From Rhodanobacter sp. C03 (GTDB lineage: Bacteria > Pseudomonadota > Gammaproteobacteria > Xanthomonadales > Rhodanobacteraceae), in contig NZ_MUNT01000011.1 of assembly GCF_002001175.1 (NCBI RefSeq), forward strand, positions 248,001 through 312,000: DNA of 64,000 nucleotides, given 5' to 3'. Below, in pieces: positions 17,267 to 26,190 of this stretch. A program made the translations under genes and the position numbers. The notes under the pieces were generated by a model. The model was not told the origin of the DNA. It did not search any database and saw nothing but the letters and a program-made list of their open reading frames with translations. Positions within the stretch are counted from its first letter, which is position 1. Every line of letters starts with the position of its first letter.

Positions 17267-20020
17267 TCAATGTGCCTCATCCCAGTTCGCGCCGACCCCA
17301 ACATCGACCAGCAACGGCACCGCCAGTTCCGCTGCACCGGACATCCGTTCGATCACGGCGGCACGCACCTCGTCGACCGCATCGGCGCGCACCTCGAACA
17401 CCAGTTCATCGTGCACCTGCATCAGCATGTGAACGTCGTCGCGCCCGGCAATCCAGCCGGCCACCGCGATCATCGCGCGCTTGATGATGTCGGCCGCGCT
17501 ACCCTGCATCGGCGCGTTCACCGCGGCGCGTTCGGCGCCTTGGCGCAGGCCCTGGTTGCGTGAGGTGAGGTTTTCCAGATACAGCCGGCGACCGAAGATG
17601 GTCTCGACGTAGCCGTCGCGATGGGCCTGCTCGCGGGTCGCGTCCATGAAAGCGCGCACGCCCGGATAGCGCGAGAAATAGCGTGCCATGTAGTCACTGG
17701 CCTCGCCGCGATCGACGCCGAGCTGACGTGCCAGCCCGAACGCGCTCATGCCGTACATCAGACCGAAGTTGATCGCCTTGGCGGCGCGGCGCTGGTTGGT
17801 GCTGACTTCTTCCGGTTTGAGCCCGAAAACTTCCGCCGCCGTGGCGCGATGCACATCGCCGCCTTCATGGAATGCACGCAGCAGGCCTTCGTCGCCGGAC
17901 AGGTGCGCCATGATGCGCAACTCGATCTGCGAGTAATCCGCTGCCAGCACTCTCCATCCGGGTGGCGCGATGAACGCCTGGCGGATGCGTCGGCCTTCTT
18001 CAGTGCGTACCGGGATGTTCTGCAGGTTCGGATCGGACGAGGAGATCCTGCCGGTCGCCACCGCGCCCTGGTGATAGCTGGTGTGCACGCGGCCGGTGCG
18101 CGGATTGACGATGCCGGACAGCTTGTCGGTATAGGTGGAGCGCAGCTTGGCCAGTCCGCGGTAATCGAGGATCAGCCGTGGCAATTCGTGCGTATCGGCA
18201 ATCGCCTCCAGCGCTTCCTCGTTGGTGGACGGCTGCCCGGTCGGCGTTTTCAGCTTGGCCTGCAAGCCGAGTTCGTCGAACAGGATCGCCTGCAGTTGTT
18301 TCGGCGAATCGAGGTTGAATTCACGTCCGGCCAGAGCGTAGGACTGCCGTTGCAGTTCCAGCATGCGTTTGCCGAGCTGCTGACTCTGCCGGCGCAGCTC
18401 GTCACCGTCGATCAGCACGCCGCGACGTTCCATCGCGGCCAGCACCGGCACCAGCGGGATCTCGATGTCCTGATAGACCTTGCGCAGCGTCGGCACGCTT
18501 TCGAGTTTCGGCCACAGCGCATGATGCAGGCGCAGGGTGATATCGGCGTCCTCGGCGGCGTAGCGGCAGGCCGTGTCCAGATCCACCTGCGAGAACGAAA
18601 TCTGCTTCACGCCCTTGCCGGCGACCTGTTCGTACTTGATCGTCTCGTAACCGAGGTACAGCCGTGCCAGCGAGTCCATGTCGTGGCGCGTCGCGGTGGC
18701 GTTCCACACGTAGGATTCCAGCATCGAGTCGTGCTTCAGCCCCTGCACGGCGATGCCGTGGTGCGACAGGATGTTGATGTCGTATTTCGCGTGCTGGCCG
18801 AGCTTGGGTTTGCCGGCATCCTCGAATAGCGGTTTCAGCGCGGCCAGCACGCTGTCGCGATCGAGCTGCGTCGGTACGCCCGGGTAATCGTGACCCAAGG
18901 GGATGTAGCAGGCTTTGCCAAGTTCGATGGAGAGACTGAGGCCGACGATGTCCGCGCGCATCGCATCGATGCTGGTGGTCTCGGTGTCGAACGCGATCAA
19001 TTCGGCGTGACGCAGCTTTTCCAGCCAGACGTCGAGTTGCGGCTGGGTGGTGACAAGTTCGTATTCGCCGGGAGCCGAAAATTCCGAAGTCTCTGTAGGA
19101 GCGGCTTCAGCCGCGATGCTCTTGCCGGCAATCGGAGCAGGAACATCGCGACTGAAGTCGCTCCCACCCGCCGTTGCTGCGGCATCGAGGTCCTTCAACG
19201 CTGCCTTGAACCCATAACGGGTATACAGCTCGCGCAATTGGACGATGTCGGCCTCGCGCTGGGCCAGCTCGGTGGGGACGAACTCAAGTGGTACATCGGT
19301 CTTGATCGTCACCAGTTCGCGCGACAGCGGCAGTTGCGGCAGGGCCGCGCGCAGGCTTTCGCCGATCTTGCCGCCGATCTTGTCGGCGTTCGCGACCACG
19401 CCGTCCAACGTGGTGTATTCAGCCAGCCATTTGGCGGCGGTCTTCGGGCCGCACTTGGGTACGCCGGGCACGTTGTCGACGGTGTCGCCGGTGAGCGCGA
19501 GGAAATCGATGATCTGCTCCGGTCGTACACCGAACTTCTCCATCACGCCGTCACTGTCCATCACCGTGTTGGTCATGGTGTTGACCAGGGTGACGTGCGG
19601 GTTCACCAGCTGCGCCATGTCCTTGTCGCCGGTGGAGATCTCGACCTCGATGCCGAGTGCCTGCGCCTGCACGGCCAGTGTGCCGATCACGTCGTCGGCC
19701 TCCACGCCGGGCACGCGCAGGATCGGAAAACCCAGCGCGCCGACGATCGCCAGCATCGGCTCGACCTGCGCGCGCAGGTCGTCCGGCATCGACGGTCGGT
19801 TCGCCTTGTACTGGTCGTACAACGCATCGCGGAAGGTCGGGCCGGGCGCGTCGCTGACGAAAGCCAGGTAGTCCGGCTTCGCCTTCAGCGTGGCGCGCAG
19901 CATGTTGACCACGCCGAACAGTGCGCCGGTGGGCTCGCCGTGGGCATTGCTCAGCGGCGGCAGCGCGTGGAACGCGCGGTACAGGTAGGAGGAGCCGTCG
20001 ATCAGGATTAATTTGGCCAT
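17267..20020 (-). CDS. polA: DNA polymerase I
   Basis: A 917-residue Pol I (E. coli 928). The 5'-nuclease domain (1-280) starts LILIDGSSYLYRAFHALP and has GVEADDVIGTLA. The 3'-5' exonuclease domain retains its acidic residues (IAFDTETTSID, YAAEDADITLRLH), so proofreading should be active. The polymerase domain has motif A DYSQIELRIMAHLSGD, motif B RRAAKAINFGLMYGMSAFGL and motif C QVHDELVFEV. Between nuclease and exonuclease domains (about residues 285-309) the linker is encoded by an in-frame REP pair (19095-19167). ATG at 20020 is the conserved start; an upstream frame to 20056 is not. Confidence 0.97.
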   Translation of the reverse strand: MAKLILIDGSSYLYRAFHALPPLSNAHGEPTGALFGVVNMLRATLKAKPDYLAFVSDAPGPTFRDALYDQYKANRPSMPDDLRAQVEPMLAIVGALGFPILRVPGVEADDVIGTLAVQAQALGIEVEISTGDKDMAQLVNPHVTLVNTMTNTVMDSDGVMEKFGVRPEQIIDFLALTGDTVDNVPGVPKCGPKTAAKWLAEYTTLDGVVANADKIGGKIGESLRAALPQLPLSRELVTIKTDVPLEFVPTELAQREADIVQLRELYTRYGFKAALKDLDAAATAGGSDFSRDVPAPIAGKSIAAEAAPTETSEFSAPGEYELVTTQPQLDVWLEKLRHAELIAFDTETTSIDAMRADIVGLSLSIELGKACYIPLGHDYPGVPTQLDRDSVLAALKPLFEDAGKPKLGQHAKYDINILSHHGIAVQGLKHDSMLESYVWNATATRHDMDSLARLYLGYETIKYEQVAGKGVKQISFSQVDLDTACRYAAEDADITLRLHHALWPKLESVPTLRKVYQDIEIPLVPVLAAMERRGVLIDGDELRRQSQQLGKRMLELQRQSYALAGREFNLDSPKQLQAILFDELGLQAKLKTPTGQPSTNEEALEAIADTHELPRLILDYRGLAKLRSTYTDKLSGIVNPRTGRVHTSYHQGAVATGRISSSDPNLQNIPVRTEEGRRIRQAFIAPPGWRVLAADYSQIELRIMAHLSGDEGLLRAFHEGGDVHRATAAEVFGLKPEEVSTNQRRAAKAINFGLMYGMSAFGLARQLGVDRGEASDYMARYFSRYPGVRAFMDATREQAHRDGYVETIFGRRLYLENLTSRNQGLRQGAERAAVNAPMQGSAADIIKRAMIAVAGWIAGRDDVHMLMQVHDELVFEVRADAVDEVRAAVIERMSGAAELAVPLLVDVGVGANWDEAH
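19095..19167. repeat. REP pair (REPIN-like) inside the polA coding sequence
   Basis: GTAGGAGCGGCTTCAGCC...GATG at 19095-19118 faces CATCGCGACTGAAGTCGC...CCAC at 19144-19167, separated by 25 bp. The element is nearly the same as the intergenic pair at 6176-6247. Read on the minus strand in the polA frame it gives an uninterrupted stretch beginning GGSDFSRDVPAP and ending SIAAEAAPT, in the interdomain linker. Confidence 0.9.
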
Positions 20021-20110
20021 GCGGCATTCTCGCATGCAGGGAACGTCATGCTTCACGGAAGGTCTGCCGGTGCGCTGCTATGCTCTCGCCATTCGATCGA
20101 GGTCGCCGCC

Positions 20111-20590
20111 ATGAAAAACGCTGTCCTGCTGGCTGCCGCCAGCGTCCTGCTCGCTTCGCACGCCTTTGCCCAATCCGCGCCGACCAATGTACCGCCGCCA
20201 CCGGGCATCAATGACCCGGGCGTGAAGGCGGTGGCGCCAGCGGCTGCTGCATCGCAGGGAGGCAATCCGATGACCCGGAAGTCGCCGACGTTGCCGGCGA
20301 TGCAGGATGCCGGCACCGGCAAGGATGCGTCGCTGCCGCAGATCAGGGTGCGCCAAGAAGGCGATAACACGATCCAGGAATACAGCCACAGTGGCCAAGT
20401 TTACATGGTGGTGGTCACCCCCAAGCACGGTATACAGCAGACCTATATGGTCGATCCGCAGGGACGACTGCTCGATGAGCACGGCCAGAAGCCGGTGGGC
20501 CCGGCGATGTACAAGGTGCTGGAGTGGGGCAAGAGCAAGCCGGCCGCCGAGGATTCGTCGCAGACGAATCCGGATGAGAACAGTCACTGA
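20111..20590 (+). CDS. DUF2782-family secreted protein
   Basis: A 159-residue protein with signal peptide (MKNAVLLAAASVLLASHAFAQ), a Pro/Ala-rich segment and a DUF2782-like core (IRVRQEGDNTIQEYSHSG, VYMVVVTPKHGIQQTYMVDP, PAMYKVLEWGKSKPA). Genes of this family often sit next to polA in xanthomonads and pseudomonads, as here, where it is divergent from polA across 90 bp. Function is unknown. ATG at 20111 starts the signal peptide and is preferred to the upstream in-frame codon at 20048. Confidence 0.82.
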   Translation: MKNAVLLAAASVLLASHAFAQSAPTNVPPPPGINDPGVKAVAPAAAASQGGNPMTRKSPTLPAMQDAGTGKDASLPQIRVRQEGDNTIQEYSHSGQVYMVVVTPKHGIQQTYMVDPQGRLLDEHGQKPVGPAMYKVLEWGKSKPAAEDSSQTNPDENSH

Positions 20591-20662
20591 TCCTTGAGTG
20601 TCTCCGTCGGTGCGCTGCGTAGCAGTGCACAACGGGGTGAATGTCGGACGGAGATCCGCGCG

Positions 20663-21094
20663 ATGCAACTGCGTGAAAGCTGGCTGCTGTTCGCCCTCGG
20701 CTCGGCGCTGTTTGCCGCGCTGACGGCACTGTTCGGCAAGCTCGGTGTGGTCGGCATCAATTCCAACCTCGCCACCTTCATCCGCACCATCGTGATCCTG
20801 ATCGTCACCGCCGGCATCCTAAGCCTGCGCCAGGAATGGGCGAAGCCGACCGGATTGCCGCTGCACAGCTGGCTGTTCCTGGTGCTCTCCGGCATCGCCA
20901 CGGGCCTCTCGTGGCTTTGCTACTACCGCGCGCTGCAACTGGGGCCGGTGAGCAAGGTCGCGCCGATCGACAAGCTCAGCGTGGCAATCGCGATCGTGCT
21001 GGCGCTGGTTTTCCTGGGTGAAAAGCCGAGCCTGCCACTGCTGATCGGTGGCGGATTGATCGTGGCCGGCGCCATGGTGATCGCGCTGTTCTGA
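20663..21094 (+). CDS. EamA-type single-domain transporter
   Basis: A 143-residue membrane protein with five predicted helices, equal to one EamA/DMT repeat: LFALGSALFAALTALFGKLG at the start and a C-terminal LALVFLGEKPSLPLLIGGGLIVAGAMVI, the classic end of an EamA half. Two-repeat EamA exporters are about 300 residues, so this half-size protein probably works as a dimer. Substrate unknown. ATG at 20663 (GGAG upstream) is preferred over the frame beginning at 20594. Confidence 0.83.
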   Translation: MQLRESWLLFALGSALFAALTALFGKLGVVGINSNLATFIRTIVILIVTAGILSLRQEWAKPTGLPLHSWLFLVLSGIATGLSWLCYYRALQLGPVSKVAPIDKLSVAIAIVLALVFLGEKPSLPLLIGGGLIVAGAMVIALF

Positions 21095-21112
21095 AGAGCC
21101 TTGGTATCGCGT

Positions 21113-21823
21113 TCAGCGTGCGGCATCCAGTTCGGGGTAATGGCGGAAGATGCCGTCCTCGTTGAAGGCCAGCCTGCGTGGTGACGCCAGATAGGCGGCG
21201 ATCCGCGGCCGTTCGGCGACGTGCCCGGCCAGCCTGCACAGGTGCGGCAGCTTGCGGCGCAGCGGACGCATCGCGTGCGGAAAGGCGTAAGCAAGCCCGC
21301 TCATGATCTGGAACAGCGAGAGATCGACGTAGGAGTGCGTGGACAACGCATGCCGGCCATCGCTGCGCACCAGCACTTCCTCGAAATAGCCGAGGTACTT
21401 GGGTAATCGGTGCTGGCGGAAATCTTCTGCACGCTGTCTGGCGGCAACGCGCTGATCCTTGTAGTACAGGCTGCTGGCGATCGGGTGATGGGTATCGTGT
21501 ACTTCGGCGACCAGGTCGGCGATGGTCAGCTGCAACTGGTGCGCATACAGCCGCATGGCGGCTCCCGCCGGTACCAGTTTCAGCCGCGGCGCCAGGTAAA
21601 GAAGAATGGCGGCGGTCTGCGCGATCACGGTGCGGCCGGCCTTGAGGAAGGGCGGCGCAAGCGGCAGTCCGCCAGCTCGTTCACCTGCAAGGAACGGCAT
21701 GATGACGTCGTCGCCCTGTTCCCTGGCGATATCGACGTAGCCTGCGCCGGCGTCTTCCAACGCCAGCCGCACGAATTCACCGCGGCCCTGGATGCCGGAC
21801 CAGTAATACAGCCGGTAGCGCAT
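21113..21823 (-). CDS. Glutathione S-transferase family protein
   Basis: A 236-residue GST-like protein. The N-terminal thioredoxin-like half has YRLYYWSGIQGRGEFVRLALEDAGAGYVD and the glutathione-contact segment TVIAQTAAILLYLAPRL; the C-terminal helical half has YVDLSLFQIMSGLAYAFP. The Tyr-rich start and QGRGE motif resemble sigma/mu-like bacterial GSTs. Substrate is unknown. It converges on the EamA gene, with an 18-bp gap. Confidence 0.85.
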   Translation of the reverse strand: MRYRLYYWSGIQGRGEFVRLALEDAGAGYVDIAREQGDDVIMPFLAGERAGGLPLAPPFLKAGRTVIAQTAAILLYLAPRLKLVPAGAAMRLYAHQLQLTIADLVAEVHDTHHPIASSLYYKDQRVAARQRAEDFRQHRLPKYLGYFEEVLVRSDGRHALSTHSYVDLSLFQIMSGLAYAFPHAMRPLRRKLPHLCRLAGHVAERPRIAAYLASPRRLAFNEDGIFRHYPELDAAR

Positions 21824-21949
21824 GGCAGTCTCCGATGGGTGCCCCCGAGGTTAGGTGTGCAGGGTTCAAGACTGTGTGAGCGATCGACTCCCGGCAAGTT
21901 TGTGGGTCTGTGTCAGGACACGAGATAAAACGATTTGATTTATCAGGGA

Positions 21950-21973
21950 AGGAGCGGTGCAATAGCCGCTCCT
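21950..21973. repeat. Minimal hairpin made of two REP ends
   Basis: AGGAGCGG (21950-21957) and CCGCTCCT (21966-21973) form a perfect 8-bp stem with an 8-nt loop. The stem equals the outer tip of the REP elements at 6176-6247 and 19095-19167, suggesting a deleted doublet. It lies 40 bp before the symporter start and could affect its leader. Confidence 0.6.
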
Positions 21974-22012
21974 ATTCGCCGCACCATCGCCCCGACGGTA
22001 ACCCGATTGCCG

Positions 22013-23023
22013 ATGCTTCGCCGCTTCCTTCCCGATCGTTTCACGAGTGCGTTGCTTCTCACCGTGTTGCTGGCCAGCGTGCTGCCGTGCCGTGGCGCGG
22101 CAGCACAGGTGTTCGGCGTGCTCACCGATGTTGCAATCGCGCTGTTGTTCTTCCTGCACGGGGCCAAGCTGTCGCGCGCTGCGGTGATTGCCGGCGTCAC
22201 CAACTGGCGGCTGCACCTGACCGTGTTGGCCAGCACCTTTGTGCTGTTTCCGTTGCTGGGGCTGCTGCTGCGGCCGGTGCTGTCGTCGCTGGTGACGCCG
22301 GACCTGTATCTGGGCGTGCTGTTCCTGTGCATGTTGCCGTCGACGGTGCAGTCGTCGATCGCGTTCACGTCGATCGCGCGCGGCAATGTTTCCGCCGCCG
22401 TGTGCTCGGCGTCCGCTTCCAGCCTGCTCGGCATCTTCATCACTCCGCTGCTGGTGGGCGCGTTGCTGGAGTCGCATGGACACGGTGGCATGTCGTGGGA
22501 TGCGGTGGGGGGCATCGTGCTGCAACTGCTGGCGCCATTCGTGGCGGGGCAGCTGGCGCAGCGCTGGATCGGCGGCTGGGTGCAACGCCACAAGCCGCTG
22601 GTCGGCGTGGTCGATCAGGGTTCGATCCTGCTGGTGGTGTACACGGCGTTCAGTGCGGCCGTGCTGGAGGGCCTGTGGAAACAGGCGCCGTTACCGGCGC
22701 TGGTTGGCCTGCTGCTGATCAATATCGTGCTGCTGACGCTGGCGTTGCTGATCACACGTTACGGTGCGCGTGCGCTGGGCTTCGGCAAGGAAGACGAGAT
22801 CACCATCGTGTTCTGCGGTTCCAAGAAGAGCCTGGCCAGCGGCATACCGATGGCCAAGGTACTGTTCGCCGGCCACCCATTGGGCATGATCGTGCTGCCG
22901 ATCATGCTGTTCCACCAGATCCAGCTGATGACCTGCGCCGTATTGGCGCGACGCTATGCACGGCGCGCCAATACGGACGCAGTCGTGCCGCTGGCCGAGA
23001 CGGACATCGCGCCGGCGGATTGA
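22013..23023 (+). CDS. Bile acid:sodium symporter family protein (YfeH-like)
   Basis: A 336-residue membrane protein with about ten helices and BASS/SBF signatures: VAIALLFFLHGAKLSR, FLCMLPSTVQSSIAFTSIARGN (the crossed-helix region) and FCGSKKSLASGIPMAKVLF. It belongs to the YfeH-type branch often annotated as bile acid:sodium symporter although the physiological substrate is unknown. ATG at 22013 (MLRRFLPDRF) begins the conserved protein; the frame is open from 21935. It converges on purH. Confidence 0.9.
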   Translation: MLRRFLPDRFTSALLLTVLLASVLPCRGAAAQVFGVLTDVAIALLFFLHGAKLSRAAVIAGVTNWRLHLTVLASTFVLFPLLGLLLRPVLSSLVTPDLYLGVLFLCMLPSTVQSSIAFTSIARGNVSAAVCSASASSLLGIFITPLLVGALLESHGHGGMSWDAVGGIVLQLLAPFVAGQLAQRWIGGWVQRHKPLVGVVDQGSILLVVYTAFSAAVLEGLWKQAPLPALVGLLLINIVLLTLALLITRYGARALGFGKEDEITIVFCGSKKSLASGIPMAKVLFAGHPLGMIVLPIMLFHQIQLMTCAVLARRYARRANTDAVVPLAETDIAPAD

Positions 23024-23060
23024 ATCAACGCCGGACTTGCCTGATTGACTTCCGTCACTT

Positions 23061-24671
23061 TCAGTGACGGAAGTGACGCATCCCGGTGAACACCATCGCC
23101 ATGTCGTGCTCGTCGGCGGCGGCGATCACCTCGGCGTCGCGCATCGAGCCGCCCGGCTGGATCACTGCGCTGATGCCGGCGGCGGCCGCGGCATCGATGC
23201 CGTCGCGGAACGGGAAGAACGCGTCGGAGGCCATCACCGAGCCACGTACCTCCAGCTTCTCGTCAGCCGCCTTGATGCCGGCGATCTTCGCGCTGTAGAC
23301 GCGGCTCATCTGGCCGGCGCCGATGCCGATGGTCTGGCGGTCGCGGGCATACACGATGGCATTGCTCTTGACGAACTTGGCCACCTTCCAGGCGAAGATC
23401 AGGTCGTGGATCTGTGCCTCGGTCGGCGCACGGCGGGTAACGATTTTGAGATCATTCGCGCTGATCATGCCGGTGTCGGCGCTCTGGATCAGCAGGCCCG
23501 AACCCACGCGTTTGGAGTTGTTGCCGGGATGGGCGTGAGCGAAATCACCATCGGCTGGCAGCGGAATCACCAGCACGCGCACGTTGCCTTTCTTGGCGAA
23601 CGCCTTTAGCGCCTCGTCCGCATAGCCCGGCGCCAGCACCACCTCGACAAACTGGCGCGCCACGATGGCCTGCGCGGTGGCGTCGTCCACCTCGCGGTTG
23701 AACGCGATGATGCCGCCGAAGGCCGAAGTAGGGTCGGTCTGGTAGGCGAGGTCGTAGGCGCGGCCGATGCCATCCAGGCTCACCGCGACACCGCACGGGT
23801 TGGCGTGCTTGACGATCACGCAGGCCGGCTTGGTGAAGCTGCGCACGCACTCCCACGCCGCGTCGGCGTCGGCAATGTTATTGAACGACAGCTCCTTGCC
23901 CTGCAGCTGGCGGAACGTGGCCAAGGTGCCGGGCGATGGATACAGATCGCGGTAGAACGCTGCTTGCTGGTGAGGGTTCTCGCCATAACGCAGGTCCATC
24001 AGCTTCACGAAGCGGCCGTTGACCTGGCCCGGGAACGCATCATGCCCGGTGACGGCGTCCTGCGCCTCGTTGAGCTGCAGCGCCGATAGATAGTCGCTGA
24101 TCGCGCCGTCGTAGCTGGATACATTGTTGAATGCGGCCACCGCCAGTTTGAAGCGGGTGGCGCGGCAGAGGCCGCCGTGTTGTTCGATCTCGACCAGCGC
24201 ATCGGCGTACTGATCCGGCGAGGTCAGCACACCGACATCGTTCCAGTTTTTCGCCGCCGAGCGCAGCATTGCCGGACCGCCGATGTCGATGTTCTCGATG
24301 GCGTCTTCCAGCGTGCAGCCGGGCTTCGCCACGGTGCTTTCGAACGGATACAGGTTCAGTACCAGCAGGTCGATCGGCGCGATGCCAAGCTCGGCCATGA
24401 TCTTGTCGTCGGTGCCGCGTCGACCGAGCAGGCCGCCATGGACCTTCGGGTGCAGCGTCTTGACACGACCGTCCATGATTTCGGGGAAACCGGTGACGTC
24501 GCTGACATCGGTAACCGCAATGCCAGCCTCGCGCAGCGCCTTGGCGCTGCCGCCGGTGGAGAGCAGGTCAACGCCCCTGGCCGCCAACCGCCGGGCCAGC
24601 TCGATCAGGCCAGTCTTGTCGGAGACGCTGAGCAGGGCGCGTCGAACCGGGACGAGCTGGGGCGTGGGCAT
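23061..24671 (-). CDS. purH: Bifunctional AICAR transformylase / IMP cyclohydrolase
   Basis: A 536-residue PurH that catalyses the last two steps of de novo IMP synthesis. The N-terminal MGS-like cyclohydrolase domain has [37 protein letters not shown] and [13 protein letters not shown]; the transformylase domain has [46 protein letters not shown] (catalytic Lys-His) and C-terminal [20 protein letters not shown]. Length is normal. It follows fis on the same strand after 68 bp holding a TATAAT box and a hairpin next to the start codon. Confidence 0.97.
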   Translation of the reverse strand: MPTPQLVPVRRALLSVSDKTGLIELARRLAARGVDLLSTGGSAKALREAGIAVTDVSDVTGFPEIMDGRVKTLHPKVHGGLLGRRGTDDKIMAELGIAPIDLLVLNLYPFESTVAKPGCTLEDAIENIDIGGPAMLRSAAKNWNDVGVLTSPDQYADALVEIEQHGGLCRATRFKLAVAAFNNVSSYDGAISDYLSALQLNEAQDAVTGHDAFPGQVNGRFVKLMDLRYGENPHQQAAFYRDLYPSPGTLATFRQLQGKELSFNNIADADAAWECVRSFTKPACVIVKHANPCGVAVSLDGIGRAYDLAYQTDPTSAFGGIIAFNREVDDATAQAIVARQFVEVVLAPGYADEALKAFAKKGNVRVLVIPLPADGDFAHAHPGNNSKRVGSGLLIQSADTGMISANDLKIVTRRAPTEAQIHDLIFAWKVAKFVKSNAIVYARDRQTIGIGAGQMSRVYSAKIAGIKAADEKLEVRGSVMASDAFFPFRDGIDAAAAAGISAVIQPGGSMRDAEVIAAADEHDMAMVFTGMRHFRH

Positions 24672-24707
24672 GAGCGGGTTTCCAGGAGGGGAAAGCCGCT
24701 CATTATA
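24672..24707 (-). promoter_or_regulatory. purH: Putative purH promoter -10 and start-codon hairpin
   Basis: On the minus strand a perfect TATAAT (24707-24702) is followed at once by GAGCGGCTTTCC / GGAAACCCGCTC (24701-24690 and 24683-24672), a 12-bp stem with one mismatch and loop CCTCCT, which abuts the purH ATG. The only Shine-Dalgarno-like bases (GGAAA) lie in the stem. No good -35 is seen, so promoter use is uncertain and read-through from fis is also possible. Confidence 0.45.
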
Positions 24708-24739
24708 GCCGTCCGGATGGTCGGCGGTTTCCCTCGGAG

Positions 24740-25087
24740 TTACAGCAGGCCGTGGGCGGCAAGCTTCTTGCGCAGGGTGGCGCGGTTGATGCCCAGTGCG
24801 CTTGCCGCGCGGCTCTGATTGCCGTCATGGAAGGCCAGCACTTCGCGCAGCATGGGCAGTTCGACTTCACGCAGCACCAGCGCGTGGAGACCCTCGACGC
24901 ATTCGGTGTCACCGATGTCGGCGAGATAGCGGCGTACTGTGCGGCTGACGCATTCGCTCAACGCGCTGTGAGAGCCGGCACCATGCGAACCGGTACTCTG
25001 CGAGTGGGCGCCCTGCGAATCGGCGTCCTGCGACAAGGTCTGTTTTGCGGCCTCGGCAGCAGGCAGTCTTACGGCATTCACGGACAT
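24740..25087 (-). CDS. fis: DNA-binding protein Fis
   Basis: A 115-residue Fis-family nucleoid protein. The C-terminal helix-turn-helix is intact ([29 protein letters not shown]), preceded by the dimerisation helices ([19 protein letters not shown]). The N-terminus is longer than E. coli Fis (98 residues) and has a Ser/His/Gly/Gln-rich stretch (residues 18-42). It sits between a DUF3426 gene and purH on the same strand. A 143-bp upstream spacer presumably holds its promoter. Confidence 0.93.
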   Translation of the reverse strand: MSVNAVRLPAAEAAKQTLSQDADSQGAHSQSTGSHGAGSHSALSECVSRTVRRYLADIGDTECVEGLHALVLREVELPMLREVLAFHDGNQSRAASALGINRATLRKKLAAHGLL

Positions 25088-25230
25088 CTTCCCTCACGGA
25101 CGAGGCGGCGGCTGCATGGGCCGCTGCGTATGGTTATGACTATTGCTGCAGATCACGGTGCGTGTTGGGCACCGGTTGACGGTCTGCGCGAGGGGTCGAG
25201 TCTACCCGTGCGTGCCGAGAATTTTAAGTG

Positions 25231-26076
25231 CTATTCGAAACCAAATTCGAACGCCACCGCCTTGTCGCCGGGATCTTCCACCTCCAGCAACAGCACGGCG
25301 CTGGTGCCGGGAGCCAGGCCGCGGCGCCGAATCGCGGGGTCGTCGAGATACTCGTCTGGGCGCAGCCGGCGCATCGCGATGCGCTGCCCCTGCGCGTTCG
25401 ACAGAGTGATCGTGAGTACCGGATACGGTTGGGTGAACGCTGCATCGTTGCGCACGCTGGCGCTGATCATCAAGGCGCCGGCGACACTGGGATGCGCCTG
25501 CACATTGCTGGCGAGCAGTTGCAGCTGTTGCGGCGCGGCGACCAGCGGAAGCTCGCAGCCAAGCACGGCGCAGCTGCTGCGCAACCAGCCGCCCACGGTC
25601 GGATTGCGCAAGATGGGATCGCGTTCGGCCCAGGCCAGTTGCACGACGAGCAGCAGTGCAAGCAGGCTGCCGGCGACGATCCATGGCCAGCGCCGCTCAC
25701 CCGACGCACGGCGGCGGCGTGTGCGCGGCGACCGGGCTGGTCGTTTTACAGATGTCTCGCGTGCAAAGCGCGGGGCGAACACCAGTTGCGAAAAATCTTC
25801 CACGGCAGGCGTTTCCGCAGCCACCACTTCGTTCTCGATCACCGCCGGCGGATCGGGTCGTGGTCGGTACACCACCAGATCCACGCAGGGCGGCTCGAAC
25901 GCAGGCTCGTTCACCGGCAGTTCGTGAAACGGCTCCGGTGGCAGTTGTTCGGCCAGGGTGGCGATGCTGTCAAAGTGGGCCTTGCAGTGCCCGCACATCA
26001 CGTAGCCGTGCGCCTGCGCAAGCGTGTGCACATCCAGCGAAAACACGGACAGGCATTCAGGGCATTGGGTGTACAT
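25231..26076 (-). CDS. Zinc-ribbon DUF3426 domain membrane protein
   Basis: A 281-residue protein. The N-terminus is an MJ0042-type zinc ribbon (MYTQCPECLSVFSLD, then YVMCGHCKAHFDS) with the two CxxC pairs. A proline-rich linker and an arginine-rich patch (about 135-155) precede one membrane helix (WIVAGSLLALLLVVQLAWA) and a periplasmic DUF3426 domain (VHASVAGALMISASVRNDAAF-like region, ending in VEDPGDKAVAFEFGFE). Function is unknown. It is downstream of prmA, as often seen in xanthomonads and pseudomonads. Confidence 0.88.
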   Translation of the reverse strand: MYTQCPECLSVFSLDVHTLAQAHGYVMCGHCKAHFDSIATLAEQLPPEPFHELPVNEPAFEPPCVDLVVYRPRPDPPAVIENEVVAAETPAVEDFSQLVFAPRFARETSVKRPARSPRTRRRRASGERRWPWIVAGSLLALLLVVQLAWAERDPILRNPTVGGWLRSSCAVLGCELPLVAAPQQLQLLASNVQAHPSVAGALMISASVRNDAAFTQPYPVLTITLSNAQGQRIAMRRLRPDEYLDDPAIRRRGLAPGTSAVLLLEVEDPGDKAVAFEFGFE

Positions 26077-26190
26077 GCGGGCCGCTTTGATCGGTATGCG
26101 GCAAGCTTAGCAGGGCGACCCGGCCGCTTCGCGCACGAACGCGCCTCACGGCGCAGTGCATGTGAACCGGTGCGTGGCGCACCGTTGCGT

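Noticed and set aside
21910..23067. 385-residue alternative plus frame over the BASS symporter
   Set aside because: Ala/Arg/Gly-rich shifted-frame translation; the symporter frame has membrane helices and motifs.
24672..24739. purH leader considered as a purine or THF riboswitch
   Set aside because: Only about 70 bp lie between fis and purH; the single hairpin lacks three-way-junction or THF motif features.
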